NCBI GenBank assembly: GCA_030490835.1
Contig: CM059975.1
Span: 33,760,133 to 33,824,132, forward strand
Origin: Annona cherimola
Taxonomy: Eukaryota; Streptophyta; Magnoliopsida; Magnoliales; Annonaceae
Direction: 5' to 3'
DNA: 64,000 bases
Made by a program: the position numbers and the translations under genes. This document shows positions 13,206 through 25,354 of the stretch, piece after piece (position 1 is the stretch's first letter; every line of letters begins with the position of its first letter). The notes beneath the pieces were generated by a model. It had not been told where the DNA came from, did not search any database, and saw only the letters and a program-made list of their open reading frames with translations.

Positions 13206-13864
13206 TAGGGGTGAGAATCAGGGCGGGTCATACCGGGTCAAAGTTTGCTCAACCCTGACCCTACATTTTAAAAATTAAGTTTGACTCTCTTTTTTATACT
13301 GGGTCGGGACAAGGTCGGTTTAACCCTCACTTTTTTTTTAATAGATTCCGGGACAAATTTCAGGTTGATATCAAACATAAGTATACATCTGTACTAAATT
13401 TAATTATTATATGCTTCAATATTTCACTAATTATTAAAAAATATATAATTAAGAAAGCAAAACATTTGAAAATATAGTATAAGTTTATTAAAATAGGTTA
13501 ATATACAATTATACATAAGAGTTATTTATGTACAAATTCTTTTTACTAATTCTTATATTACTTTCTGAATAAATTGATTCTTCTATTGTTGATAGAGTTG
13601 AATATAAAAAAATGAGAATTTTAAAAGAAAATAATAATAATATTTAAACATAGGCTTATAATTTTTAATAAATTAGTATATACGGGGCGTGTCGGACTCT
13701 TCGGTTCAAGACACGGTCGACCTACCCCGACCCTATTTTTGAATTCGGGTCAAAATTTCTCACCCAATCCCTATACTGGGTAAAAAATATATTAGTTTTA
13801 TCTTGCCAAAACGGGTCAGGTCAAAGCCGGGACACGAGTCAACCCGCCCCAATTTCCACCCCTA
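13206..13864. mobile_element. hAT-type nonautonomous element with 8-bp target duplication
   Basis: The ends TAGGGGTG and CACCCCTA are inverted repeats, extended inward by GAGAATCAGGGCGGGT and its diverged inverse. The perfect 8-bp repeat GTTGGAAA flanks both sides (13198-13205 and 13865-13872). The 8-bp duplication and TAGGGGTG ends fit the hAT superfamily. The 659-bp interior has no transposase frame, so it is nonautonomous. Related sequences lie at 15632, 24722, 37090 and 38095. Confidence 0.85.
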
Positions 13865-13872
13865 GTTGGAAA

Positions 13873-14414
13873 TAGAGTCACAGAAGGAGAAAAATATTAT
13901 TATTTTCGTTCTTCCTAAACAAGCAAGTAGACTTTTATTTGGGAGTTGATTTTAAGTTTCAATAAATATTTTAGTTGAATTTATTTATTGATGCAATTAA
14001 TTTGAATTAATTGCACCGAGATTTTACGATATATTTGAATGGTTTATCTAGCATAAATAATTTTATATGCCTATGAATTATAAGAATGTAAAGTTGTATG
14101 AATGGCATTTATGCTAAATATTATTTTTTTTATTTTTGGTACAATTATACCAAATATTATTAGTTATATAGTTTTTTCATATGTGTACGTATATATAAAT
14201 TAATATATATATATATATGATGGTTATGATTATTTTAATTTTTGCGAAATATACATGGACGGAATTATACGTACAAGAGTTTGGTTTTGAATACACAATC
14301 CAAGACCGCTTTTCTACATGGTATGTTACATTAAGTTTTCAACTAGTGACGACAACCCAACAACTATCTTCCCTATTTTGAAGCTTCACAAGGTGGCATC
14401 ATGACAGGGCTAAG
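13873..14414. other. Intergenic DNA with a short TA microsatellite
   Basis: Noncoding AT-rich sequence between the hAT element and the LINE-derived fragment. A (TA)n run lies at about 14200-14218. Nothing else recognised. Confidence 0.5.
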
Positions 14415-15600
14415 TTGAAGATTGGATATTCTCAAGTGAAAAGGTGCAGGTTTCCAAAGATTAAAGTGATGACTGAAGACCGTGGAAATGGCAATGGCAG
14501 AGGTGAACTATTAGGCAAGGAAATTAAAATGTTGAAGATCGACTTCTCCAATTGTCGGAAGATTGACCTAAGAGATAAACTACCAGCACTATACTCAATA
14601 TGGACTTGCAAGAGCTACAATCAAGACATGTTTAAGTTAACAATGAGAAGAGTGTGGAAACCGAAGGGAAAAGTGCTCCTCACGGAAATGGACGACAACT
14701 TGTTCCTCATCAAATTCGATCTAGCAAAAGATATAGAGACGGTGTTGGGAGAAGACCATGGTGTATGATAAGCAATTAGTTATTCTCTAAGAACTAAAGC
14801 AGCCCATCAGTCTTAGGGAAGTGACGATGAATAAAACTCTTCTACGGGTACGAATACCCAATGCCTAGATTGACAAAATGTCTTTAAGACAAATGATAGG
14901 GGCCTTCTCGTGAGATGCTTCATTCTCGAGTTTTACTTCACTTGGACGTAGCTGAAGAGGACAAAGGGGAGAGGGCATTACTGCTTTTGCTTTCAAGTCC
15001 AATTGAATTAGAGAAGCAACTCTTCCTTATAATACAATGATAAAAACCTCTCTTTGAAAAGAAAAAAGTTCTTTCCTTTAGAAGTTTTAAATTAGTACCA
15101 TGGGTGAATTGGACCAAGGTTAGTGTTTTCAACTCCCCTTCTATTTTTGGTCCTCTTTTTCCAACCTTCTTCCACTTAACAAAGAGTAATTTGACTAGTG
15201 TTTGAAGGCGGAAACTTTGAACTAAGGATTGCCAATCAAAGTAATGTTTGACGTTTGGAAACCCCTTAGTAGGGGAATTTTTATCCAAATTAATGCTCAA
15301 GAAAAGAGGTGGCTCCCATTCACACATGAAAAACTCCTTATCTTTTACTATGTGTGTGGTAGACCGAGGTACGTTTACAAAGAATATATCAAATAAATGG
15401 AAAATGAAGTAAATGAAGTTGACCTACCATATGGGAGCCAGTTGAGAACTGAATTCAAACCTATTGGGTCCAAAGGAGATCTAGTGAGGAAGAACAGAGT
15501 GATCCCGGGTTTTATGTATCAACGAAGGCAGGAGAGTTGGGTGACCCTAGGAATAAAGCAGATACTTAGCCAACAACCCAGAGCCTTGTCCCATTGAAAA
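14415..15600 (+). pseudogene. Broken LINE ORF1-type gene: DUF4283 domain plus CCHC zinc knuckle
   Basis: Frames on the plus strand join into the architecture of plant L1-type LINE nucleic-acid-binding proteins. A DUF4283-like part runs from about 14590 to 14970, with RRVWKPKGKV, NLFLIKFDL, YDKQLVIL and LRVRIPN, then LDVAEEDKGE. After about 250 bases of unmatched sequence comes VMFDVWKPLSRGI (near 15240), then KLLIFYYVCGRP, a decayed zinc knuckle in which the family's FCYxCGRxGH has lost residues, and LPYGSQLR at about 15420. At least three in-frame stops and frame changes make it nonfunctional. No adjacent endonuclease or reverse transcriptase follows, so this is an isolated 5' part. It is flanked by hAT-related sequence on both sides. 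Confidence 0.75.
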
Positions 15601-15631
15601 CTGGCTCAAAGATAATGAAGTTGAGGATATA

Positions 15632-16250
15632 AGGGGTGTATGCTCAACCTTGACCCTACATTTAAAAAACCTATTTGATACTACTTTTTATATCGAGTCG
15701 AAATAAGGTCTGTCCAACCCTCACTTTTCTATAATAGGTCTCAGGACAAACTTCGAGTTGATATCAGGACAATGGATAGGGTTGAAAAAGCAAGTCAAAG
15801 TTTAAATATTTATATACATATCAATGCAAACTCATATCTATAATAAATTTAAAAGTTAAATAATTCAATATTTTACTATTTAGTGGGCCAAACATAATTT
15901 TCATACACAAAGCATTAGTAAATTTTTTAAAATAATCTCGTTTACAACTTAACCTTAATAATATGTTTATTAGCATTAAAAAATTCATCGATATAAATTT
16001 TGAATTAAACTAAAATTACTAGATTGCAAAATAATAATATTCATTCTCGTAAGATATTGACAATCTAGATAATATATTTTTCATTGATAAATAAGTGAAT
16101 AAGATAACTTGAACAACATATATGCAATTAAGAAATAAAAATTTATCAATATAATTAAGACATAAAGTTAAATTTATATCAACATAAATCATATTCACAT
16201 TAATAAGTCATAAAATTAAATTTATTTATTTAACAAAACAACATTCACAT
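15632..16250. mobile_element. Truncated copy of the hAT-type element at 13206
   Basis: GGGGTGTATGCTCAACC is followed by GACCCTACATTT, then text matching the left half of the 13206-13864 element in the same orientation (TCGGGACAAGGTC-like and GGACAAATTTCAGG-like words). The right inverted end is not found. It begins about 30 bases after the LINE-derived pseudogene stops. Confidence 0.55.
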
Positions 16251-18720
16251 AAGTGAGTCATTGCCACCAAAGGACTACAGAGCTAGAAGCGATTGGGCAC
16301 ATTACATTTAGCTGCAAGAAAGCAAGCAGAGGAAGGAGCGTTCTACAATTTATCGTTGGATCATTGTGGACTAGCCAGAATAAAGAGATGGATAGATGAA
16401 CGCAGAAGGAACAATAGAAACATAATCAAAAGGGATAATAAAGGGCACTAGAAACTAAGAACAAGAGGAATCAATAGCAAGAGCTATACGCCACACAGGG
16501 TAGGGATGCCAACACAAAAGCAGCAATAACACCATTCACGCCCAAATGATACTCATGTTCAAACAATTTAGGAGCATTCAACTCGAAATGCATATCAATC
16601 AACTATACATCACAACAAATGCAATTTTCATTCGTAAAAATCTACTAGAAGTTAATTCAGACAATATAGCAGGAATATGATCGGTGCCATTTCAATCCAC
16701 TCCAATCTACATAAAAATACATAGTTTTCAAGACACAATAGTTTTAATCATCACAAATTAACATCATGCCCTAAGCAGCAAAACCTGAAAATATACTTAA
16801 TTAATCATATTCAAATTCCAAAAACTACAGCACATTTGAAATATTATAGTTTTAATTATCACAAAAACCATGCCCTTCGTTGTAACACCTGCAAATATAC
16901 TTAATTAATCATATTCAGAATCCAAAAATCTACAACGCCTTTGAAATACTATGTTCAACCTTGAGAAAATTGATTCTCCATAATTCACTTTCATAAAACA
17001 CTTATGTCTTAATCATAAGCCAACATCATGTCCACCATGTCATCATTAAAACACTCTTACAAAATATGCAGAGTTTATATAATCAAATTTCATAAGTTAA
17101 ATATTTTTAATGGATATTTATATACATTATGACAGCTCATATTACATTCAAGTACATTCATAACTCCCACACAATGGAGGAAAATTTTCAATAACACCCT
17201 ACACAAGTGGAACACTACGAATACTTCTACGAAATGGAGAAAACAGAAAAATTTTCATACTGCCTAAACGAGGAAGGTAAGAGTCAAACTTATAACCAAC
17301 CAACAATCGGCAAATATGAGTTATCATGAGGGTACACCCTTGGTGGCCATAAATTAAATATTTAACTTGCCATAATTATTTAATACTCAATACGATATTG
17401 TTAAAAAAAAATTAGTTGTTATATGAATTTTGAAAATTTTAATTAAATATCCATACCTTGTAAAATATTTTCCTATTTTAAGAAATAATACACATATGAT
17501 TGGTCCTAATAATTAAATCTTGTTTGTTACACAGGATTTTATATATTTTTAAAATATATCAAACACAAAGCTTTTAGTTAAAATGATTGTTGTGTACCAA
17601 TTTTAAAAATAATGTTAAAACAATTATCATATTATATTTTTATTAAGGCAGGCCTAAATTAAAATATTCTAGAAGGTTGTTAGTAAAATTGTTTACATTG
17701 AGTTGGAAATATATGCCCCCATAATACTTTTTCCTGGGTTTAGTTGGTTGGGTTTGAGCTTAACCTTACTTAGGTTGCACCCTACTGTTGTTAATTTTTC
17801 ATTAAAATTCAATCCAAGCTTAATTTGAGAATTGGTACAAAACAATTAAACACATCACGTCCGAAATGCAAAAGCAACACAAGAGCAAGACGAAAACAAA
17901 ACACACGCCATAGGCGTGTAAATCACTAGGCGGCACGCCCATTGTCGTGCTAGTTGTGGAAGGCTACACCATTTGCTATTTTCGTGGTCCCTATATTCCA
18001 GTTTACGCAATTCACTTGCTCATATGCCTAGCCATCTATGAAAATTGAAAGGAGGAACTCTGGCCTTTGGTGCGCATACTTTTACATTACATATACTTTA
18101 GCATCCTTAGAGTATGGAGAAGTATCTTCTACTATATGAGATGATATAGGTTCATTTAATTTAAACCTTATAAAATTATTTTTTATTCGGGTCACTCTTT
18201 GTGATAACACATAATATATAATTATTATATATGTGTATTTAAAAAATCTAACATTTTTTCAAAAAAAAATTCTTAGTATATATTGCGATCAAACCGAAAA
18301 GAATTGAATCTTATGTATTGGTATTTTACAAGGCACTTATAACTTTATTTCAATTAAGAAGACACTTGAACAAGCTATACTAGTGTAACTTAGCCATTGA
18401 ATGGACTAACGAAATCCAATTCTTGCATGCTTAAAGAACGTGAGCGGGTTTGTAATTCAGCCAATTACTAGACGTGCTTGCTTGTTCACTGTGGTTGATT
18501 AGGACTGTGTTGGAGTATGGATCATTATACTTTATTCTTTCTGAGTAATTGGCATTGAAATCTTCAATTTATATCTTTCATAAGTTTTCCAGTATAATTT
18601 GACACTTCTACCGAACAATAATTTCCAAATACAAATTAAAATCATGCAAGTCCAGAAGTTTTCTTGGATTATGCAAATTTATCTTCTGATATATAAGTGT
18701 ATAAATATAATTGAAAAATG
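16251..18720. other. Intergenic DNA with one local duplication; no gene recognised
   Basis: The segment 16260-16520 is relatively G/A-rich but its frames are short. A 108-bp duplication lies at 16738-16950 (listed separately). A slightly GC-richer patch at 17880-17990 includes the words CACGCCATAGGCGTG and GGCGGCACGCCC, unexplained. No protein or RNA family recognised. Confidence 0.45.
16738..16950. repeat. Diverged tandem duplication, about 108-bp period
   Basis: ATAGTTTTAATCATCACAAA begins at 16738 and recurs with slight change at 16846. Both units contain ATATACTTAATTAATCATAT and end CATTTGAAATA or CTTTGAAATA. The sequence is noncoding. Confidence 0.75.
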
Positions 18721-18729
18721 TTCCTATTA

Positions 18730-18930
18730 GCCCAGGCTAAGAAATTGCTTACTTAACTTATCTTAAAAAAAACTATTAAAATTTTTTTTTTACTTTTTTC
18801 CCTATAAACTTGTTAATATAGATGTATTTAACATATAAACCAAGTTTTACAATTTTTGGATACGTGTAAATTTTTTAATGATTTTTAAACATAAGAGTAT
18901 TTTAAATATATATAAAATCAATTCAATAAA
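18730..18930. mobile_element. Half copy of foldback family X
   Basis: ACTTGTTAATATAGATGTATTTAACATATAAACCAAG matches one arm of family X (the core word is GTATTTAACATA, with the usual T-rich lead-in), but the opposite arm is missing or too diverged. Confidence 0.4.
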
Positions 18931-19019
18931 ATAGTTTAATACTAAATATCAATTTAAAAGTCTTTTTCATTATCAAACCTTGTAGTATTTTATTATGTGG
19001 TTAAATAATTATAAAAAGT

Positions 19020-19510
19020 AGGGCAAATTTTTCACACATACTCACGAATTTTACTCCCAATTTCACTTATACCTATGAACTTTTCAAATTGTCTCTTATA
19101 CGCGTGAATTTTTATTATAATTTCACATATACTTATACCGTTAGGAATTCGTTAAATAGGTTGTTAATCTTTCTATAAAATGACAAATATGCCCAAGTAT
19201 TAATATAATTTGAAGTTGTTTTGCTCAAAATTAAATATTTAAATTCAAATAGCATATTATTTATAGTTACAAAATTACTAAAAATTCATTATAATATGAA
19301 TTTTTAGGTATAAAATCATATTTAGAAACGGGTATATTCATCATTTCACAAGAGGCTAATAGTCTCTTTAATGGATTCCTAATGACATAGATATTATGTG
19401 AAATTACAATGAAAAATTATAAGTATAAAAGATATTTTTGAAAGTTCGTGACCATAAGTAAAATTAGATGTAAAATTCGCAGGTATACAAAGAATTCCGT
19501 CTAAAAAGTA
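19020..19510. mobile_element. Foldback element with long inverted arms
   Basis: The left arm (CACATACTCACGAATTTTAC, then CAATTTCACTTATACCT) is mirrored on the right by AAATTAGATGTAAAATTCGC followed by AGGTATAC. The centre contains AATATGAATTTTTAGGTAT. A diverged copy of the right part recurs at 19824-20090. It is noncoding and its superfamily is undetermined. Confidence 0.55.
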
Positions 19511-19739
19511 TTTTATGTTCCAGTGCACATGTGGATTGATATAAGCAATTTTCATAATTTATATGTGAATACATATTTTCATATATTATATTTTATTTTT
19601 AAAGTCTAATAATTATATATTCAGTCTCAGAAATATTATAAAAATTATAAATAATTTTTGGTATCTTTTATAAACACATGTAACTAAATATAATAGGCCA
19701 TTTAATTTAAAAGACAACATTTTAAAATAAAAACAAATG

Positions 19740-20142
19740 TGCGCGGAAGGGTTGCACAAGATTATTAAAATTAATTACTAAAAATTAATTAAACAATAAT
19801 ATATTATTAAAATTAAACTTTGCTCAAAATTAATTATTAAAATTCAAATAATATATTATTTTATAGTTATAGAATTACTAAAAATTCATTCTAATATGAA
19901 TTTTTAGGTATAAAATCATATTTAGAAATGGGTATATTCATCATTTCACAGGAGGTTAATGACCTCTTTAATGGATTCCTAACGACTAAGTATTATGTAG
20001 AATTATGATGAAAATTCGTAGGTATAAAAGACATTTTCTAAAGAGTACAAGTGAAATTATGAGTAAAATTTGCAAGTATACGAGGTAAAAAACAACATTA
20101 TTAAACAAAAGCAAGTACGTGCGGAAGGGTTGCAAAAGATTA
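19740..20142. repeat. Partial second copy of the 19.2-19.5 kb repeat with a repeated flanking word
   Basis: 19824-20090 matches 19206-19500 in the same orientation (for example TAGGTATAAAATCATATTTA and GGGTATATTCATCATTTCAC). The word GCGGAAGGGTTGCA occurs both before it (19742) and after it (20118), each followed by AAGATTATTA. This points to a local duplication or insertion event bounded by the word. Confidence 0.6.
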
Positions 20143-20635
20143 TTATCCTTGAATGAATTAATGAAATAGTAAAAGTAAAATACGTAAATCTATTGAATCA
20201 AACAAACGCAAAAAAATAATTTAAACAACAATACCTTAATTCTTACAATTTAATTTGTATAACCAATATGGATCATTGTAGTTTTGTAATTTAAAATTTT
20301 TTAAATATAATATAATGAAATCTCGTAGGCTTGGATATAATATGTGAGATCTTATAAACCAGTATACTTTTTGTACTTTCTGAAATGACATTTTAAGATC
20401 TAAATTACTTAGAATATATAAAAATTAGTATGTATTTAATCATAATTCTAAAATCGCATATTTTATATGGATTAAATCACGTGTTTCGCACATGTTTCGA
20501 AAACAAAAATTTTAACAGTTAGATATTAACTCTCAAATATATTAAATATTTAGAATATATAAGTTTCTATTAAAGTGATTTTTTGCCTCATAGTAATTTA
20601 TATATTAATTTATATTAAAAATATTTTAGATTTAG

Positions 20636-20890
20636 GGAGTGTTTGCTAACAATAAAAATATTTCAAACTGAAACTTTTCAATTATTCTATTTTTAATTAT
20701 TTTTCACTTCTTTTTATACAATTATCCTACTTTTTAATCATTTCTACACAACTATCCATATAATTAACTTTTCTATTTTAACTTTATTCTGTTTTACTTC
20801 TTATCATTACCCTATCTTATTACATCATTTACTTTCATTTTAAAAAGTTTTACACAATTTTTTTTTTATCAAAAGTTTCATTATTTCCTA
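20636..20890. mobile_element. Tourist/Harbinger-like MITE (family T)
   Basis: TTAGGGAGTGTTTGC at the left is followed by the family core (AACTTTTCAATTATTC, TATTTTAACTTTATTC, ATCATTACCC). The right end is degraded near AAAAGTTTCATTATTTCC. Confidence 0.5.
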
Positions 20891-21539
20891 GTCGCGCTGA
20901 AAAATAAAAAAGTGATTCCATTAACAAAACCCTAATACAAATCAATAAAAAACCAATAAAGATTACGTAACATTGTTATTATCATTATGTTAGGAATTAT
21001 GATATATCCATTGTTAGACTGTCATATTCTAATTCGTACATGAATTTGGACAAGCATGGACAATAACCACGAAAGCGAGGTTCTTCGGAAAAATTCACGT
21101 AGCTCCCATTTTTAAAGAAATTGAGCTGAAAAATAAAATAGGCTACGTCGGGGTGAAATTTAAACCCAAGTATCATAGATAAATAAGCGGTGCGGATTAG
21201 TAGGTGAATGGGGCGAGAGCTTCAGGACAAATTAGAGTGCCGGGCACCGCAGGTTTGCTGGATTAGGCAGGGTTTTTAGTACGGGTGGGTTTTTCCTGAA
21301 CTCTATACTAATCCACTCTAATTCAGATTATACCCAATAAGAACAGGTATTAAGCGCTTATTTCAAAAATTTTAAATCAACTTTTTTTTTTAGTGCCGGA
21401 TCAGTCTAGGTCATAAAAAATAAAAAAAAAAAGAACACCCACGCGGGAGGTGTGCACCTTTTGCGGAGCCTAACAAAATGTGAACCCGTGCACAAATGAT
21501 ATATTTTTAAAATAAAAGGTGATAATGAGATTCATGATG
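20891..21539. other. Intergenic DNA, nothing recognised
   Basis: Noncoding sequence with no repeat or gene identified. An A-run and a T-run occur near 21380-21430. Confidence 0.45.
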
Positions 21540-21860
21540 CGTCTCACGCTCCCACAACGTACCGTATACGTGTTTCATGGGTGTGAACAAGACAGGCAAA
21601 AACGGAACTGCGCTTTCTCAAATATCCACTACGGCGTCGCCGTGGATCCGTTGGATTGGTGGAATGCGCAGCCTGGCCACTAGCTATAGTATAAGGTTTC
21701 AGTTGACTCCCTTTGGAGTGGACAGTTTTTGGATGTTTCTGCGAGCAAGTGAGCGAGAGCGGGCGCTTGGGAAAGAGCAAAGGAGGACCACGTGATCTAC
21801 CATAGGTTTGAAACTGCAGCCAGCTGACTGCTGAGGTTAGCACGTCATTTCTTTCAATCC
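21540..21860. other. GC-richer patch with a CACGTG box, partly duplicated downstream
   Basis: This segment is much less AT-rich than its surroundings and contains CCACGTGATC (a G-box core, about 21789). Short frames on both strands (64-99 codons) match nothing I know. 21718-21860 is duplicated at 22843-22960 (GCGAGCAAGTGAGCGAGAGC versus GCGAGCAAGGGAGTGAGAGC). It may be a promoter or leader of a lost gene, but this is inference. Confidence 0.4.
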
Positions 21861-22370
21861 CATTTTTTAATTTTTTTTGAAATATTTTTATTCTACTGTT
21901 AATTTAAGTATATTTAACATATGTATTAATTTTTATCACATTTTGAAATTTTTAGACAATTTTTTTAGATTTTTTAAAATAGTGGTTTTTTAGCAAAAAA
22001 AATTACAAAAATGTCGCTGATTTTAAAAAATCTAAAAATAATAAAAATCAATACACATATTAAATACACGTAGATTCATAATTGTGTATGAAATTTTAAA
22101 AAAAAATTAAAAAATAAGTATTTACACTTAAGTACACTGAAGCTAAGTATCTGCCATACATGAAATCACAACTCACTTAAGCCTGAATCACATGAGAAGG
22201 GAATAAAAACCAGCTACGGATTTTCGATCCACCAACCTGAAATTTCCAGACATTCTTTTAATGAATATAAATATATGATGTAGCCATGTGGGCTGTCACT
22301 TTATTTATATTTTAATTTTTTTTTTCATTTTTACATAGGCCCAAGTGCATTTACTTCATGTATTAACGTC
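21718..22370. repeat. First copy of a tandem segmental duplication
   Basis: Matched in order by 22843-23405 plus 24205-24310: the GCGAGCAAG patch, a family-X foldback (about 21850-22150), GAAATCACAACTCACTTA, a CGATCCACCAACC word, and finally TTACATAGGCCCAAGTGCAT. The second copy is split by a later family-X insertion. Confidence 0.75.
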
Positions 22371-22373
22371 ATT

Positions 22374-22833
22374 GGATTTTTTGCATGTTATATCCTCTAA
22401 CTTTACTTATTTGCATTCTAAACCCAAAAGCTTGGTTGTTTGTATTTTAAATCCCGTAAATTTTAATTTCTTTTTATTTTAAACCTTGACCATAACGGTG
22501 TTAAAAACTAACGTTAATACATACAAAATGGCATAAATATCCTTAAGAATTTTAAAAAATGTATGCTTTAAACTTAACTATTAGGCCTTTTATTTTGCTA
22601 TTGGAGACTCCAACAATATCTTCACTTTTAATACAGATTTAGGTTTGTTCTTAAAAAAAATTTGAGGGTATTCATGTTATTTTGCTTAAATTAACGGTAG
22701 TTTTTAATGATGTTGTAGGTCAGGGTTCAAAATATAAAGGAACCAAAATTTAAAAGGTTTAAATTGCAAATAGCTAAATTTTAGAGTTTAAAATGCAAGT
22801 AAGCAAAGTTAGAAGGTTTGAAATGCAAAAAAC
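22374..22833. mobile_element. Mutator-like MITE with ~130-bp inverted ends
   Basis: GGATTTTTTGCATG..., CTCTAACTTTAC and CATAACGGTGTTAAAAAC on the left are mirrored on the right (GTTTTTAATGATG, GTAAGCAAAGTTAG, GAAATGCAAAAAACT). The ends resemble those of the larger element at 29667-31027 (GGGTTTTTTGCATGG, TTCTAACTTTGG, AACGGCGTT), so both belong to one terminal-inverted-repeat group. No target duplication is visible; the element lies exactly at the junction of the tandem segmental duplication. Confidence 0.7.
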
Positions 22834-23409
22834 TGTTGTTTTTGGATTTTTTGCGAGCAAGGGAGTGAGAGCGCACACTCGGAAAAGAGCAAAGACGGAT
22901 GGCGTGATCTACGATGGGTTGAAATTGTAGCCAACGAATGCTAAGGTTAGCATGTCATTTCTTTTATCAACTACCACGAGTAACACCTAAGTGCACCCTC
23001 AATGCACCCTCAATGCACCTGAGCGCATTTAACCCATTTTTTAAAATTATTTTTTACACAACCATTAATGTAAGTGTGTTTAACATAAATATCAAATTTT
23101 AATATTTTTGAATTTTTTTAAAATCAATAGCACTTTTAGTAATTTAAAATTGTGAAAATGCCAATAATTTTAAAAAATCCAAAAATATCAATAAATTGTA
23201 AGAATTGATACACATTTTAAATACATGTATATTAACAGTTGTGTTAAAAATTTTCAAAAAAAATAGAAAATAAGTATTTACACTCGAGTACACCAAAGCA
23301 AAGTACACACGATGCATGAAATCACAACTCACTTACTACACCTTAGTCACATGATGAGGGAACCAAAATCAACGCTGACTTTTCAATCCACCAACCAGGA
23401 ATTTTCAGA

Positions 23410-24200
23410 TATTCTTTTTAGGAAAGTGGTTTAATACGTTGAGTGCACTTAACTTCAGTGCACCAAGGTGCAAAATTCATTTTTTATTATTTTTTGAAAA
23501 TTTCTTTTATACAACTGTTAATTTAAGCATATTGAACATGTGTATCGAGTTTTATATTTTTAGATATTTTTATATATTTTTGAATTTTTTAAAATGAACC
23601 ACTGATTTGAAAAATCTAAAAGAAATATAAAAATATCTAAAAATGGTAAAAAAAAAGAAAAACTTGATACACATGTTCAATATACTTAGGGTGTGTTTGG
23701 CATTCACGAAACTATTTGTCAGCATGAAAAAAATTATCAAAAGTGGTGGCGTTATGATAGATTGTCGGCATGCCATTAATGCATCTCTGCACCGTATTCT
23801 ATTAATGCACCAATGCATTAATTAAGCATGGTTAACATGCTTCGTCAACAAGTGCACCGCAACAAAATTTCTGCGTGGCATGCAATGGAACTAGCGTTGA
23901 CCGTTGCAAAATGGAGAATTTTTACGGCCGCATTTCACATCTTCCGATGTCTCTGCTTTGGCCTGTACCGGCGGTATTGATGAACCCAATGTAAAAGACG
24001 TATTACAGAGACGAAAAGACGTATTTTGCTCGAACATGCTCAGCCTTGAAAAGTTTTTTCCACTTCAACGAGTTTTCATGAATGCCAAACAGACCCTTAA
24101 ATTAACAGTTGTATGAAAAAATTTTAAAAACAATAAAAAAAAATTTTTGCACTTGGGCGCACTGAAGCTAAGTACACCTAGGTGCACAGGAACAGTTCCC
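23410..24200. mobile_element. Foldback family X copy carrying a Harbinger-type insertion
   Basis: The outer ends carry TGAGTGCACTTAACTTCAGTG and the inverse CACTGAAGCTAAGTACACC; the arms carry GCATATTGAACATGTGTATC and its inverse. The right arm is interrupted at 23689-24096 by a separate element, after which it resumes with AATTAACAGTTGTATG. Confidence 0.65.
23689..24096. mobile_element. Harbinger/Tourist-type element with TTA target duplication
   Basis: The ends GGGTGTGTTTGGCATTCACG and CATGAATGCCAAACAGACCC are inverted repeats. TTA flanks both sides (23686-23688 and 24097-24099). The 408-bp interior is GC-richer than the host repeat and holds a 70-codon open frame with no recognised similarity. 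The TWA target site and GGGTGTGTTTGG ends fit PIF/Harbinger. Confidence 0.8.
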
Positions 24201-24721
24201 TTCTTTTTATGGAATATAAATATTATGATGTCGCCATTTGGGCTATCATTTAATATATTTTTAAATGTTTTCTTCATTTTTACATGGGCACAAGTGCATT
24301 ACTTCATATATTAAATTTTACATTTCTTCGTACTTTATATATATATATCTTTTACAAAATTTCAAACATTAAAAATTTATCGTTTGCAAAATTTCAAAAA
24401 TTGAAAATCTTACTTTTCCATGTGTGGCGTAGTGAGTTTTTAATCTTGAAATTTTGTAAAAAAATTATATAAGGAATTAAACATAGTAAAAATTTAGTAT
24501 ATAAATTAAATATAGTTGGGCTCATATAAAAGTAAAAATAGTATATTAAAAACATATAATCATAAACTTGTTATTTAGGGCCTCTTTGGTTGAGCTGAAA
24601 ATGAGTAAAAAAAGTTTTAATATGCACCTTGTATTTAAAAAAAGTTACGAATCCAAGAAAAAATCAGTAAAAAAGAACTTTTAAAAAAAATCTATCCTGA
24701 CAAGAAAACGCATCCGAGGTA

Positions 24722-25293
24722 GAGGTGTAAATAGGGTTATTCTCAACCCAAGTCCAACTACCCCACCTTGATTTATAATAGGGTTGGATTATGCGTTTTG
24801 GAAAAAAGTAAGTTATATAACCCGATTTGAACGGATGTGATTTTAAAAGTGGGTTGGCCTAGGTTGGATACTTTTCAACCCGACTCGACCCAACCCATTT
24901 TGATATAGTAGAATAAAATATAATAAACTATTAAAAAATAGTCGTACATTAGTACATAATACATAAAAATTAGCTAGACATTATTGCTTTTGAAATAAGA
25001 CTATTTTAAAAATATTATAAATTGGAAGGTATTATTATAAAAAGAACTAATTTTTATTTTTATATAAATTTATACTTTAAAATAGATTTAATTAAGCAAA
25101 ATATTTTTAAATATGATATATTTATTAATCTGATTTCTAACCTGAACCGAACCGATTTCTATAGAGTTAAAATAAGGTTGGATTAAGGGATGAAAAATAA
25201 GGTTGAAAGTAGAGTGGGGTTGAGATTTTATAAGGTAGATTAGGGTTGTATTTACCTCAACCCAAATCAACTCAGCCCGATTTACACCACTAG
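24722..25293. mobile_element. hAT-like element related to 13206 (diverged)
   Basis: The ends TAGAGGTGTAAATAGGGTT and CCCGATTTACACCACTA are inverted repeats. The interior has CAACCCAA/CGACCC words like the other members. No convincing 8-bp target duplication remains. Confidence 0.55.
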
Positions 25294-25354
25294 CATTTGG
25301 TACCCTAATTCTTCTTTTAAATAGTTTTATTTATGTTATGGTACCTATAGATAT

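Larger units (their letters stand above)
22843..24310. repeat. Second copy of the tandem segmental duplication, interrupted
   Basis: It repeats 21718-22370 in order, with a family-X foldback at about 23020-23300, then is interrupted from about 23410 to 24200 by another family-X copy that itself carries a Harbinger-type MITE. The tail resumes at 24205 with GAATATAAATATTATGATGT and GGGCACAAGTGCATTACTTC. Confidence 0.7.

Noticed and set aside
14938..15327. 129-codon minus-strand frame
   Set aside because: It is antisense to the plus-strand LINE ORF1-type pseudogene, whose zinc-knuckle part is readable over the same bases.
21544..21843. 99-codon minus-strand frame in the GC-richer patch
   Set aside because: No similarity recognised; the duplicated copy at 22843 does not preserve the frame.
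23904..24116. 70-codon frame inside the Harbinger-type element
   Set aside because: It crosses the element's end and target duplication into the host repeat and has no transposase motif.
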